DNA from: Sphagnum compactum
Lineage: Eukaryota; Bryophyta; Sphagnopsida; Sphagnales
Assembly: GCA_965153455.1 (NCBI GenBank)
Contig: OZ234501.1
Span: 15,240,855-15,304,854 of the forward strand
Direction of reading: 5' to 3'
DNA: 64,000 nt
Each line of letters starts with the position of its first letter. Positions within the stretch are counted from its first letter, which is position 1. Shown here piece after piece: positions 12,427 through 25,407 of this stretch. The translations under genes were made by a program, and so were the position numbers. The notes beneath the pieces are model-generated. The model was given only the letters and a program-made list of their open reading frames with translations, was not told where the DNA came from and did no database searches.

Positions 12427-15127
12427 CAGCAGTAGAAGAAGTAGCAATGGAAACGGGCTTGATGATTCTCCGTCGAATGTGTTCGCCACTGTTATTATGA
12501 AACCAGATGGGATCGGTGCAGCAGAAGAGGATGTCGACGATTCCTCCTCCTCGTCTCCTTTCTCTACTGTTATCCAACATAAGGTGAGCGACTCGTACTC
12601 CACTGTGGTGTTGAAGGCAGCGGAGAGCTTCAGCAGAGAGCGGGCGACGGAAACAGCAGGAGTGAAACAGCAGAACCTGCTGCCGCGAGGAGGAGGAGGA
12701 GGCTCTTCGTTGAGAACTGGAGATGATGGAGATTGGACGAGGCAAGGGAAGGATCATCAACAAGTAGGTACAAACCCTGATATGCGCAAACGGAGTAACA
12801 GCATGCTGCAAGAGAAAGTAACGTTTGAGGATCCATCGCTAAAGTATGAGCTTCTGAACGAGCTCGGTAAGGGTTCCTATGGCGCTGTTTACAAGGCTCG
12901 AGATCTGCGGACTTCGGAGCTTGTTGCCGTGAAAGTGATCTCTCTGGCGGAAGGGGAAGAGGGTTACGAGGAGATTCGTGGTGAGATTGAGATGCTCCAA
13001 CAGTGTAATCACCCGAATGTGGTGAGGTATCTTGGCTCCTTTCAAGGAGAGGATTATCTGTGGATTGTAATGGAGTATTGTGGTGGAGGCAGTGTGGCTG
13101 ACTTGATGAATATCACAGACGAGGCTTTGGAGGAGCCGCAGATTGCTTATGTTTGTCGGGAAGCTCTTAAGGGACTGGCCTATCTCCATTCCATTTTCAA
13201 AGTCCACAGGGACATCAAGGGAGGCAACATTCTGCTCACTGAACAAGGAGAGGTGAAGCTTGGAGATTTTGGAGTTGCAGCTCAGCTCACCCGGACAATG
13301 TCAAAGCGCAACACCTTCATTGGCACTCCGCATTGGATGGCTCCTGAGGTCATTCAAGAAAGCCGCTACGATGGCAAGGTTTTTTTTCCCTCAACCCCTC
13401 TTCCTTACTATAACCCATGTGATGCATGTACATTGAGGTTTGTGTATCTTCCTCATCTGAGAAAAAGTACCATTGAGGAGGTTTCACCTAGGAAATTGTT
13501 GCAGATGGTAGTATGCATTCTGGAATTTGTGGTTGAGCCCCATTCCCCATGTAGTGATCAATGCAGAAGAGAGAAAAAAAACATGTAACTATCTGAGCAA
13601 CTATCTGAGGGAGAAGGATTGCATGCAAAACGTCAGTCCATTGTCCAGGCTTGCTTGGACAGCAGATGCATGTCCACCATTAGTGCAAATTGTGTAATAT
13701 CAAGAAGAATAGCTATTTGCTGGCCGGGTTATTGTTCCCGAGTGTTGAAATGAGCTAATTTTAACAAGACACATGAGATGGAGCTGAAATGATCTTGATT
13801 GCTACTGTAGGTTGATGTGTGGGCGCTGGGTGTGTCGGCTATTGAAATGGCGGAGGGTCTTCCACCACGTTCTAATGTCCATCCTATGCGAGTTCTGTTC
13901 ATGATTTCCCGAGAGCCTGCTCCAATGCTTGAAGACAAAGAGAAGTGGTCATTGGTATTTCATGATTTTGTGGCCAAGTGTCTCACAAAGGAGCCTCGCA
14001 TTCGCCCCACAGCGAATACATTGCTCCAACACAAGTTCATTGAGAAATGCAAGGGCACTGCATCATCCATGCTTCCACAAATTGAGAAAGCACGGGTTAT
14101 CAAGACTGAAATGACAGCACATGTTCCAAAGTATCCACAGGAGCATGGAACCACTTCTTCTGGTGGACAGTACTCATCCTGGGAGAAAGGCCAGACTGTC
14201 AAGATGCATGAAACATTTGGAGGAACAATGCTTGTCCGGGACACACTTCCCAAATCTTTCAATGGAGCAAGTCCATTTGCTGAATCTAGTGGTACTGACA
14301 GAGGGCAAAGCCCGGTTGGGCTCAAATTCAATGATGGTGGTGAGTCTGAGAAAGCTGCACCAGATGGAACTGTTTCTGCGTCACTGCAAGTGACACCGCT
14401 CAGCTCATCCTTTTCTGAGTCTTTGTACAGTGAAAGTGTTCTCAGGGGTGGGGGACAGGAGGCTGACCTATCATGGAGTCAGATTCCTGATGGAGGCCAG
14501 AGTGGTGGGGGCACAATGCAAGTGAAAGGAGGGTTGAATTTAACTCCCTTAGAAACACCCACACAGGCTTCTTCACCCACACCTCTTCCCTCCCCGCTAA
14601 CTCAGAAGGCTAAAGAGATGCAGTCTACTTTACCCCGGCGGAGTCCTGGGGCTGAAACTAGCACTGGACCTGGAACCCCTCTTGCAGGGGGTTCAGGTCG
14701 TCATGGATTTGCCTTGCAGGATAAGCTTTTATCAGTCTATGCAGCAGGAAATACTGTGCCAATTCCTTTTTTAAGAGCAACTGATGTATCACCAATAGCC
14801 CTAATCTATGATGACATTTCTGGAGATGGGCAGCCTGACCACAGTGGGACAGTTGCCCTTGAGGCTATTCAGGAACTTTACAGTGGTAAAGGTTTAGGGG
14901 ATGGGCAGATCCGACGGGGCCGCAAGGTTTCTAATAATGAAATGCCTTTACCTCCAAGTGTTTATCAACGGATAGCAACAAGCACTACACTTCCAAATTT
15001 GGCACGAGCTCTTGCATATCATAAACGGTGCTATGAGGAGATGCCGTTACAAGGTTGGCAAGCTGCACAGGAGCAGCAAATCATTCACAATTTGTCAGAT
15101 ACATTAAGGACCATTCTCCGTCTTTAG
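12359..15127 (+). CDS. SIK1: STE20-like serine/threonine kinase of the SIK1/Hippo (MST) type
   Basis: Exons 12359-13378 and 13811-15127 join in phase 0, giving about 778 aa. The kinase domain spans residues ~162-416: glycine loop GKGSYGAV, VAVKVI lysine, VHRDIKGGNILL catalytic loop, DFGVAAQ, GTPHWMAPEV, and DVWALGVSAIEMAEG after the intron. These match the plant SIK1 orthologue of Hippo/MST kinases, which acts in cell proliferation, cell expansion and immune signalling. The ~160-residue N-terminus is Ser/Gly-rich and low complexity. The ~360-residue C-terminus is Ser/Thr/Pro-rich and ends in a conserved-looking helical part (LARALAYHKRCYEE). The start is the first ATG giving the long frame; three short upstream ATGs precede it. 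Retention of the intron would truncate the kinase domain after subdomain VIII. Confidence 0.92.
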
Positions 15128-18100
15128 TTTCATTTTTGCAATAATCCATGTGTTATATAATCCAAGCTGGTACAATTGCAATCATTTAATATTTGTCAAG
15201 ACACTGATGGCATTCTCTTTGTGTACTTCTCTCGATAATGAACTCCTGCCAAGCTGTTTGCATTTGCCTATTATCTGATGCTTATGTACTGCAGCCATTT
15301 GTTGAAATTACTTGAAAAAATGATTTGGAATCAAGGTTCAAAAAAATTCAAAGTTTGTTCAAGTTTGGATTTTGGACTTGTGTGTGTTTACATTATTTGG
15401 TGTTGATGGGTGAGAGATCAATGGGGTAAAGGACTAAACTTAATTGTTTTCAAGAAAAACTAGTGTGAGAGTTGAATGCCAATTTGCTTAGAACCAACTG
15501 ACTATTTGAGTCATCTAGTGAAAGAAAACTGTGTGTTGCTAAGAACCAATCCAGATTCTTGAGGCAATGTACACCATTATAGCAACCCCAAGAAGCTCCA
15601 TGTCTTCAACATTGTCATCACCTGAGATAAGCATATAAGGAGTTCAAACAAATGGGTGTAGAGTCCTTACACTTCTCATTGGAGTTTTGGAGTACTTGTT
15701 AGTGCCACGTACGGATCGCCTCAAAACTTTAATCACAAAGCATATTGAAAGTCTAGAGCAAATGTGATATCCATCACCTATAATGTCATTCACAGTTGCA
15801 CTTGTTTGTCATACAAAATTCAAGGTTTGAATCAAATCTAGTTTGAGTTTCATTGTGTGCGAGGTTGTTGGAAGCGCCTTGAAATTTTGATTTGAAATTG
15901 GTATTTCAATCTTGCCAACTGACCTTCAGTTGTAGGTTAGTATTGTAACTCTATACACTTCCTCGCATCTTAGTCTTAAATGATCAATGGGAGAAGTGAA
16001 GGTCTAGTAGTAAATAAAGAAATAGTTTTTGAGATGATCTTTTCATTTCTAAAACCTATCATATTCCATAAGAAAAATTGTTTTACTTGTTTGAAGAAAA
16101 ATTTGTTACTTTCACATAATGAGAAAACAACCAAGTGTTTATTACTGCAAGGCACAATTCAATGTCCATCTTAGCAGGCTAACAATTTATTTTTATTGGC
16201 CTTGCCTACCAAGCCAAGGATATTGTGTTTAGATTCATTATAGAGTATACCACTTGTACCATCAGTTGTGGTACACATGTATTTGTGTATGCTCTCGTCC
16301 ATGTTATGTGTTTGTGTGTGTATGTGAGTATGGTATGTCAACGATGTATGTTGTATGACGATATGTATTCGCACGACATCATCATCATCATTTAGGTTTA
16401 TAAGGCTTGGTGTAAGATTTATGTCTTTCACACATGTATAATGAATCTTTCATTTCTCGATTGTTTAAAGTTACCACTATAGTAGCAACAAGAAGATCAC
16501 CACCTCTATTTTGTCAAATCAAATAAAATCAACTTTCAATTAATGAAAAAACTCTTAATATATTTTTATCATGATTGGATCAATCATAGTTAGCAAAAAC
16601 AATTGATTACAATGAAACTCATATGAACATTTCAACCTTAAGGTAGATCAAATTATGATCTAACTATACTTGACAAAATACATATAAACCAATGCAAGGA
16701 AGGTTTTTACAAAGTTCTTCAAAGTTCAAAACATCATTTTTCACCACATGAAACTAACTAATATAAGTTGAGAATGAATGGTCATGCTAGGTTTGTGGAT
16801 GTCTTATGACTATGACTTGGAATAACATGACAATTGTCACAACAATATGTGTCATATAATATTGAATTAACACATCATATATAACTTTTTTAACACACAC
16901 AATTCTTAACATGTGAAAACTTGAAAATGTTTTGACACTTCATGTCACACAATGATGACAATGTGAGAGAGAGTGCCGGTCAACTTGGGTTGTGTTTGTT
17001 GAATATTGTGGCAATTGCAACTAAACAATTAACCACACTTAATTGACAAAACTTTTTAAATTTTGACCAATTGCTTTCAAATCTATTAGACAAGTTTATT
17101 TGAAGATTTTTGGTTTTGTTCTCAAAAACAACACAAGGAAAACAAGTTTGATTCTTTTATAATTAGTACAAAGTCTAAGGTAACAATAGATTCTTTTTCT
17201 TGTCACATATTCAAAGTTATCATGACCTCATTCTTGAGATTTTTTTAAGAAAATATATATATATATAAAAGATTTTTAATATTTTAATTTAAAAATGTAT
17301 AATTATAAGATGGATAAAAGGTAGTGGAATGTTTAAAAATCTTTGATAAAAATTTTCACTATAACATTGAAAAACTATGTTTGTAGTCCTAACTTTAGTT
17401 TATGTTAAGATTTTGATATTAGTGATAGAACCATAAAATAAAGGAAGAGATTGATTAAAATCCATTCATCTTATGTATTAATAATATTGTAAGAAACATT
17501 GTAAACGAAAGAAAGAGAAAAAATAATAATAATGAACGTTAAGATCCAATGGTTTCAATAATTTTAAATGAAATTTTCCCTTATAATCAAACATATTATT
17601 AAAGGTTCTAATATACTATAATTGGCAAGGACCAAAAAAATCAAGAAATATAATCGAGTTGTAGATCTCAAACTCTTCATTATATTAGTTTTTCAATTTT
17701 AAAAAATTGTATCCCACTCAATTTATATTAAAATTTAAACATTTCAGGTACTCACATGTCAAACATCTTAAAAGGAGTTTACATCCAAAATCTAAACTAA
17801 TTTGAAGTAGTCAACACATTTAAATCCCGAAAAATCCATGATCAAATGTTTCAAACTAAATCTTTTTCAACACCTCAACTTTGAAAGCTCATATATATAA
17901 GTCACTCAAAAAAAATAAAATCAAAACTTGGATCTATAAAATGCTACTTGTCAAGTATAACTCCATTTTGTCAAAAAATATGAAATAGAATAAATAAACT
18001 ATAAATCAATCTTATTAATAGTAGGCAATAATTAGATGTTTCTAAAAAGTGGGTAAGTGGAATTGCCTCCATTGTTTTAAAAGTTGAAATAACTAGTTTA

Positions 18101-18299
18101 TGAATTTGTTGTTTTAGAAGGTGGGTTGGTGATTAGAATGAAGTCATTAATTAATCTAAGATTTAAATTTGACTTTGAAATTTAAAAATAAATATATAGG
18201 CGATATTTTTTTAAAAAAAATTAGGTGGGAGGAGCTTTTATTTTGCGAGGAGGTGATGCTACACAATTGTTTTATGTGAACATAGCTTTGGCAAAGGGG

Positions 18300-18745
18300 G
18301 TTGTTACAAAAGATGAAAGGTTTTATCAAGGAAAACCATAATGGTTTTTGAAGTAGGAAGAGGTAAAGGGGAAAAGCATAATGGTTTTTGAAGCTTAGTT
18401 TGAAGTAGGAAGAGGTAAAAGGGGAAAAGCATAATGGTTTTTGAAGCTTAGTTTGAAGTAGGAAGAGGTAAAAGGGGAAAACCATGATGGCTTTTGAAGC
18501 TTAGTTCGAAGGAGGAAGAGGTAAAAGGGGAAAACCATAATGGTTTTTGAAGCTTAGTTTGAAGTAGGAAGAGGTAAAAGGGGAAAAGCATAATGGTTTT
18601 TGAAGCTTAGTTTGAAGTAGGAAGAGGTAAAAGGGGAAAACCATAATGGTTTTTGAAGCTTAGTTTGAAGTAGGAAGAGGTAAAAGGGGAAAACCATGAT
18701 GGTTTTTGAAGCTTAGTTCGAAAGAGGAAGAGGTAAAAGGGCACA
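18300..18745. repeat. 53-bp minisatellite, about 8 copies
   Basis: The unit GAAGTAGGAAGAGGTAAAAG + GGGAAAAGCATAATGG + TTTTTGAAGCTTAGTTT is repeated head to tail (GAAGTAGG at 18350, 18402, 18455 and onward). Copies differ at a few positions, for example AAACCAT versus AAAGCAT, and GAAGGAGG in one copy. Partial ORFs on both strands are products of the repeat, not genes. Confidence 0.93.
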
Positions 18746-19420
18746 TAGAGGGCCAACCTTCAACCCTTTACCTCCCACTTCCCCATCATGTGTACTTGAA
18801 TACCTTTGGCAATACAAGCATTAAGTGTGTTATTTGTGGAGAAGACGAAGAACCATATAAGAGCTTTGGTGTTTATGTGTGTGTGATAGTTTATTAGTAG
18901 AAAAGGGCATGACTATAAACTTCTAATATGATTTACTTGTTATTGTCACAATACTTTTTTAGAATAATTAGTAGTTAATTGAGGAGAACTATAACACGAA
19001 ATAGATAAGTAATTACCACCACAAACGTCTACAACAACAAATAGGGAAATAATTACAAATGCTAGACCTTTTCAATAATAACCAAGGAGGTAATTATTGT
19101 TTATAGAGGTCTTTTTTCATGAAAATAATATATATATATATTTGAGGAGTTTTGAGCATATAAGACCAAGTAGGTCTTTATTTCAATTTTTGTTTAAGTT
19201 TTGACCCAACAACTAATTTGTTGATCCGAAGTGATAATTGCTTGGTTTTTAGATCTAATAACCATGTCAAGAAGTCACAAACAATTCATAAGTGTTTTAC
19301 AAATAGAATCTTTAAGCATTTAAATAATCACGTACATTATCCTTCATATCTCTTGAGATTTTTTTTTTTAATTCAATATTTTTTTTCAAATATTACACAC
19401 ATACTTATAATATTATAAAA

Positions 19421-19552
19421 TGACACTATGTTTTTGTATGTTTTTGAGTGTTTTTATTATGTCCCTTATCTATTAAATTTTTTAAATGACACTATGTTTT
19501 TGTATGTTTTTGTGTGTTTTTTATTATGTCCCTTATCTATAGGTCTATGTGA
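19421..19552. repeat. 66-bp tandem duplication
   Basis: TGACACTATGTTTTTGTATG at 19421 recurs at 19487. Each copy is followed by TTATGTCCCTTATCTAT. It is a simple AT-rich local duplication. Confidence 0.8.
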
Positions 19553-20599
19553 TTAATGTAACTCTATAATCTTATATTTTATTTCTAATTATTTAAAAGG
19601 CAAATTCATAAAGTTATAGGTTTAACTCAACCACTAATTCTACATTTATTTTGTTTGATCCCACTTGTTAGTTTCTTTCACAACCCTAAAATCTTTCACA
19701 AATTCCATGCTTTTAAAGGAAACAATTTATCACATTATCCAATTAGAATTTTTTTTTTGGAAAACAATTATCACATTTAAACTCATGTGATTATCTACTA
19801 TGGTTATTATTGTAAAGGTCTAGCATTAATCAATTACTTTTTTAAAATTCCAAAAACTCCCCAAGAAAAAAATGTGTTTATATAAATTTTTATTAAAATT
19901 GAAAATAAAAAAGGAGGAAAGTCTAATTCTAGTATTGAAGATAGATTTATTATTTTTATTCTGGTAACTTTTTTGCATCAACTCATTTCATAGACCAAAG
20001 TGCCTTTCTTCCCCTCTACAATTTCTTTCCTTAATTTCTACAATTAAACAAAATCATTTCTGCAACAAATGAGGTGGTTTAGAAAGGAAAATAGCCTTTG
20101 ATGGACATCATAACATAGAAAAAAAGCAATATTGAATCCTTCAATTATTGGTGTTAAGTATATTCCCCGTTCTCCATCACCTTGCTTTTTATCCACAATG
20201 GATCCCCGACACAAAACCACCACACAAGAAATGGCAGCTACCCACCACTGGTTTCTGGACTCCAATTGAAGCACCAAGTTTCTAACGTTATAAGGATCCA
20301 TAAAACTAAGAAAGGTTGAAACATAAGTTGGGAGAGGATGTTAGATCGTTGGAAACCGACATACAAAGTTTGTCAACAATCTGAAGGACGGGTTGGTGAT
20401 GGAAACAAGGAGCTGAAACTGCGTCCTAATAGATCACGCATAAGCTCATGTTAGGGGAAACAAAACAGAGTCAATACAACAAATCTCGCAATAACATTGG
20501 CATTAGTCGTGTAAGGCTCAGGAAACAGATTATGGGTACTCAGTATTCCTGTTCTACTGAAACAGAATTACAGGATATGGCTTTCGACTACTCTGTTGG

Positions 20600-20790
20600 A
20601 AAAGAACTCTCATGAGAATTGAGAAATCTTCATACTCGAGATTAAGAAAGCCAGAACAATGTTATAGCTTTTCCTTGAAGTCAAAGGACTTTCAGAAGCA
20701 GGAAGAAGGGACAGTACAGAAGGGATGAGCTAGAACAAAGAAACAATAAAAACAAGCAGTATGAACAAAAATGACAGTCTCTCACCTGAG
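20600..20790. repeat. Dispersed repeat, copy 2 (partner at 4285-4465)
   Basis: CTCTCATGAGAAT, GATTAAGAAAGCCAGAACA and GACAGTCTCTCA line up in the same order and spacing with 4285-4465 in cyclophilin intron 3. The overall match is moderate. No terminal repeat, poly-A or coding content is recognised, so the class is unknown. Confidence 0.7.
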
Positions 20791-20927
20791 TGAAAAAATT
20801 AGCACAATAGATGGTGACATTTCCAATTATTGAAAGAAAACTACAGCCTTTCACATCTTCCCACTTAATTGCAACCTGCATACTCTGTCTCTATACTGCA
20901 ATGTCTTTTTTTCGTTTCAAAATTTTC

Positions 20928-23088
20928 TTAGTACACCACCTGAGGCTCAACGTCCACAAAGTCCAAAGATCCAGAATCCACTGGGCGCATCAAATACATA
21001 GCAAGGAGCTCTGTTACAAAGGAAGTAATAAGGGGGACCTTCTGCAGTGACTTCAATGCTTCTGGGGCCTTGCTCTCTCCAATTGCAATCAGCTTCTTGT
21101 TGAGTGTCACAAGATTTTCCAGTTTCTCCTGGAAGACGGGATTCTCTACATCAAGGACTGCAGGGAAGATCCTGGCAGTTGTCTTGTTGGTCTGCAAAAG
21201 AACAGCACAAAACAAAAGACTGAGCAAACTATTCTGTTATACACACTTAATGAGACAAAATTCAGTCACATGATTCCTGTTGTAGCTCAGTCTACTGTGC
21301 ATATTCCTCAGATGATTTCAAGCAATTTGCATGATATAAAACAACAAATATATACAGGTAATTTCTGCTCTTATTTTTTGTCAAACAAGAGTACAAATCT
21401 TGAGTATTGAACTGCATACTCAACTCAGGACTAAAACTGGAACTAGTAAAGCCCAGCTTACCTCTATGATTACATGCATGTCAAACTTCCTGGTGTCAAG
21501 GCCAATTCCCTCATAGAAAGCGGTTCTTTGAACATCATTCAAGTACATTGTCACATACACCTGAACATTTGACACAATGTCATGCATGAGTATAACCAAG
21601 CATGCTACTTCAAGGTGCCAGAAACTAGCTATCTGAAGCTAAGATAATAATGCAGCATCAGAAGTGATCAAAGCATTCTCTGAACACTGAATTCGGTGTG
21701 TATTGGGTGCCAATAGCTAAAATCTAGTATCAACAAAATTTCTTTCAACAAGCATATTGCACAGAGAAAAAGCTTACAGAGAGACAGAAAAACCGGGACC
21801 ACAGCTTGGCCTGCCAGTCATTGAGGAACTGCGGTTGTGCCTTCAAAAGTGCAGAGAAGAAATCTCCGTGGCGGTTCTCATCTTGGCACCAGTTCTCAAA
21901 GTACTTGAAGATCGGGTAACACTGGTACTCAGGGTTCGTCTTCAAATGTCTGTAGATGGTAATGTATCTCCAGTACCCAATCTTCTCAGACAGGTAGGTG
22001 GCATAAAAGATAAACTGGGGCTTGAAGAAAGTGTACTTGCGGGCCTTGGTCAAGAAACCAAGATCCAGAGCCAAGTTGAAATCTGACAAACCCTTGTTCA
22101 GAAACCTGCATTTAATGAAGATAAAAATACACACAGGGTTTGAGGATGCCAAAAACCTTGCCAATTCTACCTATACTCTTTATTTTACATGCAACCCTTT
22201 CTAGAACATATGCAACTTTCGAAAGCTCTTCTGTCATACATCTCTAGAAGTTTTCTTCTGCTGTCGACCTCTAGAAGCTTTCGCAATCAAAACCAGCTGC
22301 ATTGCCCAATTCCAAAACTGCACATTCTTCAAAAACTTTCCTCTGCAAATTTGAACATTCAAATCAAAATTGTACTTGAAATGCATTTGATAGGTATACA
22401 CATCTTACCCGGCATGTCGTGCCTCATCCCTTGACATCAAGGTGAAAATCTCAGCCACCACTGGGTTTGTTTTCTACAAAACAAAAAAAAAAATCCAACA
22501 AAGTCAGAGAAAAAGAGCAATGGAGAGAATTGATTTCAACCCAAGGAAAAAAAAAGAAAAGAACCCAACCTTCAATCGCCTTCCGAGTTCCTTGTACAAC
22601 AGGAAACCCGAGAACTCAGCAGTGCAAGAGCGCTCCAGAAACTCGACAAAGATCTGCCGCAGAGGACCTTGCAGCTTTTCCGCAGCTGCTTTAAACTCAG
22701 GGTTTCGCACAAAGTGAGTCTGGTTGTAATCCGTCTTGAACTCAGCAGCCAGGGCTTCGAACTCAGCTTCGTTCAAGTTCTTGTTCATCTCAGTATTGAA
22801 CATGCGCTCCATCTCATCGAAATCCGTGGTATAAAACCTGGGAGTCAGCAATGTGTCCTTGGCAAGCTCCTTGGCCCCTTTCTTGGGCTTGTCTATCACA
22901 TCCGCCGCCATCATCGTCACTCTACTGCCATTACTGACCCCAAGCGACTTCCTCCTCCTCAAAGGCAAAGGAGCAAAACCCATCCTCGACGACGAACTCT
23001 GCGAACTCAAACCTTTACCTGCCTCCAATGCCATGGTCCTCGACACCAAAGCGGAGCCCATGGAGCAAGCCGCCATAGCTGCTGCCAT
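20928..23088 (-). CDS. CRD1: Mg-protoporphyrin IX monomethyl ester (oxidative) cyclase, chloroplast di-iron protein
   Basis: Five exons in phase: 23088-22570, 22473-22409, 22105-21778, 21560-21462 and 21191-20928, about 424 aa, close to the ~410 aa expected from memory. The enzyme forms the isocyclic E ring that makes protochlorophyllide in chlorophyll synthesis, at chloroplast membranes. Residues 1-~60 look like a transit peptide. The mature part has the family start [12 protein letters not shown]. Di-iron-type motifs are [25 protein letters not shown] and [12 protein letters not shown]. It also has [19 protein letters not shown] and ends with a DVEPQVVY tail. The ATG at 23088 gives a complete transit sequence and is preceded by an A-rich leader. 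No cofactor ligand of the usual set appears to be missing. In plants it works with LCAA/YCF54. Confidence 0.96.
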
Positions 23089-25407
23089 CTCTGAACTTCA
23101 AACCCCAAAAACAAAAAAATCAAAACAAAAAAACCCACCCCAAGATTACTGAGAAAAAAATTCGCAGAGAAAACCAATTCAGAGGGAACGTTCGGGAGAC
23201 CAAAATGGGTGAATTTGTGCACTCAGAGATGCAAAATCCGTGCAGAATGCGAGCTGCAATTCGCTGAGAGAAAGGCAAAAGACAGTTGCGCGGAGGAGCT
23301 CTTCATGAACGAGAGGCTCGCGTGCCAGCCAATGGGAGATGACCTGAGCCGCTTCCTATTGGCTGCTGCGGATACGGTGTAAATCGATAAGGGGGATTTT
23401 TTGGATGGGGGCTCAGTTCTCATTCTCTTTGCCAAGTAGGAAAGATTCACATCCATCCATCTATCCATCCATCCACTCATCTATCCATTCATCCACCCAG
23501 CAGGATATTGAATTATGAATGATGGTAAACTTGGCACAGTGGATCAAATGACTTACTTACATGAGTTTCATCCAAACCACAACCACAAAGGGAAGAGAAG
23601 AAGCATGTATGGATGTGTACATATGTGTGTGTGTGTGTGTGTATTTATGTATGTATGTATGTATTTGTGCATGTATTGTATATATAATGAATGTATGTCA
23701 TATCTTATTATTTTAATCTACTTTACAATAAATAGTGGTTGGAATCAATGGTTTTTTTTTTTGGACATATTTTGTTGATTTTTTGGCAAAAAGTTGGGAA
23801 ATTTCTGTTTTTCTAGTGTAAATTCAACTAATTTGGCTAATTTTTTGGAAATTTTCAACACTAATTTTTGACATTAAAAGATCAATCATTTCTTTTTTTA
23901 AATAGCCTTTGGTTGGAATATTTGTCTCGGTTCTTTCAAAAATAACAAAAATTTAGAACCAAGACCAAAGTTTCATTTTGAAATCACGAATCCGACAACA
24001 CCAATAAAGACCCCACAAGTGAAGAACATTCTAATATATGCAAGATTGGAGTTATCTAGTTCTAGTCCCCTTGTCTAGGCAATGACGCCACCCCAACCCC
24101 TTAGGTTTTACCCTAGACACATTATTTGCTTACTTTTAACATTCAATTTTATCTCTCCAATGTCAAGTTTCCCAACATTGGTTGGATTCAACTTCGTTCT
24201 TGGGCATTCACGTTCAAAAGGACATCATAACCATGATAACATGTTGCAAAATGTTAACCTACTTCACAAAACAAAAACCCTCAAAAGAAGCTTGAAAATA
24301 AAAAATAATCATAAGTTTTATCAACAACATCCCCATTCAATTTAACTGATGCAAGAATTCAATCACAAACTTTTTTGCCTTTAATCTTTTGGCCAAAAAC
24401 TACATCAATTGAATATTTGAAACTCATTTCATGATTCAGCTTGTTATTCATAATTTTATGTCATAGTTTTGAACTCAAAACATCCTACAAAAAATCTATG
24501 TTGAGCTTTGTAAATAGAGTTAAGTCTTCTCTAATAAAAGGGGAGAAGACTTGTAAACCCTTTACAAAACAACATTAAAAGAACTTCAAAGACTTAGAAG
24601 TTCAGATTCAGCCAAACTTGACTTCACATAGATGCCTCAAAGAGAGTTTTAATCTCATAAGCAAACACAATTTTGTTTTGTAAACAAACTCAAAATCATT
24701 CCTACAATTATCTCTGTGTTAAGACTTTACAAAAAGGCAGTCTTACGTGTGGTCCTTCCAAAAGGTGCAGTGCGCTTTTGAACTAATCTCTCCACTGTGG
24801 TCTCAAACCAGATCACTCCACATGAGTGCCAGACATGGTACAATAGGGAAGAGGGGACTGCAAGTAATCCAGTTGCGTGCTTTTACCGGGTAATAGAGCT
24901 AACTGTAGGTATATCTAGGAACAACAAATTTATTTCAACAAATGGATTATACATGTCTATGTGGAAAGCACAGACCACAAGTAGAAGGTATATGCAGAGA
25001 AACCAACAGATCCCTGCATTCTATCCAAAAACACTGAAACATTAGGACTATATCAATAGACATGAACCAGTCTTTTGATCCCAAACACTCTGATGATGGC
25101 TATCTTGTGTACCAACTCAATGAGCTAGTTGCACAATGAGAAAGCCATTTGCAAATGAACCCAATCACTAAAAATGGAAGGATTCCAGTGAACAGTCTAG
25201 GAGAGGCTACTCTGAGTTCATGGACACATACAACCTCCGAGTCCTCCACTTACTGGAACCCATGTGCACTTATAGGATACATTATAAGGATACTGAAAGA
25301 GCAATGTAAGTCCATACATAAGCTCCATCTGGACAACCACAAACCAAATGCAGAAAAAACACAATTGACACAGTTGATTGCATGTCCTTGCAGGTAGCAT
25401 TTCCTTC
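23089..25407. other. Intergenic region: CRD1 promoter and F-box gene 3' flank
   Basis: The first few hundred bases (23089-23450) are the CRD1 promoter and leader, GC-richer than the rest. Microsatellites follow at 23450-23505 and 23624-23675. Further on the DNA is AT-rich with no recognisable coding region; the ORFs at 24082-24345 and 24797-25045 look random. Confidence 0.6.
23450..23675. repeat. Microsatellites: ATCC-type then TG/TATG-type
   Basis: ATCCATCC/ATCTATCC units run from about 23450 to 23500. TGTGTG followed by TATGTATGTATG runs from about 23624 to 23675. Both are simple repeats just upstream of CRD1. Confidence 0.9.

Larger units (their letters stand above)
15128..20927. other. 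AT-rich intergenic region between SIK1-like and CRD1-like genes
   Basis: It contains the 3' flanks of both convergent genes. The sequence is strongly AT-rich, with TATATA runs (17258, 19127), a 53-bp minisatellite (18300-18745), a 66-bp duplication and a dispersed repeat near 20600. The ORFs are short and of simple composition. I see no gene. Confidence 0.6.

Noticed and set aside
12209-12811. 200-codon minus-strand ORF opposite the kinase N-terminus
   Set aside because: Low-complexity Ser/Leu/Cys runs complementary to the AGC/GGA-rich start of the kinase gene; no domain.
18156-18485. 109-codon ORF over the minisatellite
   Set aside because: Its repeats are the 53-bp unit read in one frame; no conserved protein.
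18300-18745. CRISPR-like repeat array
   Set aside because: Units are contiguous with no unique spacers, and this is plant nuclear DNA.
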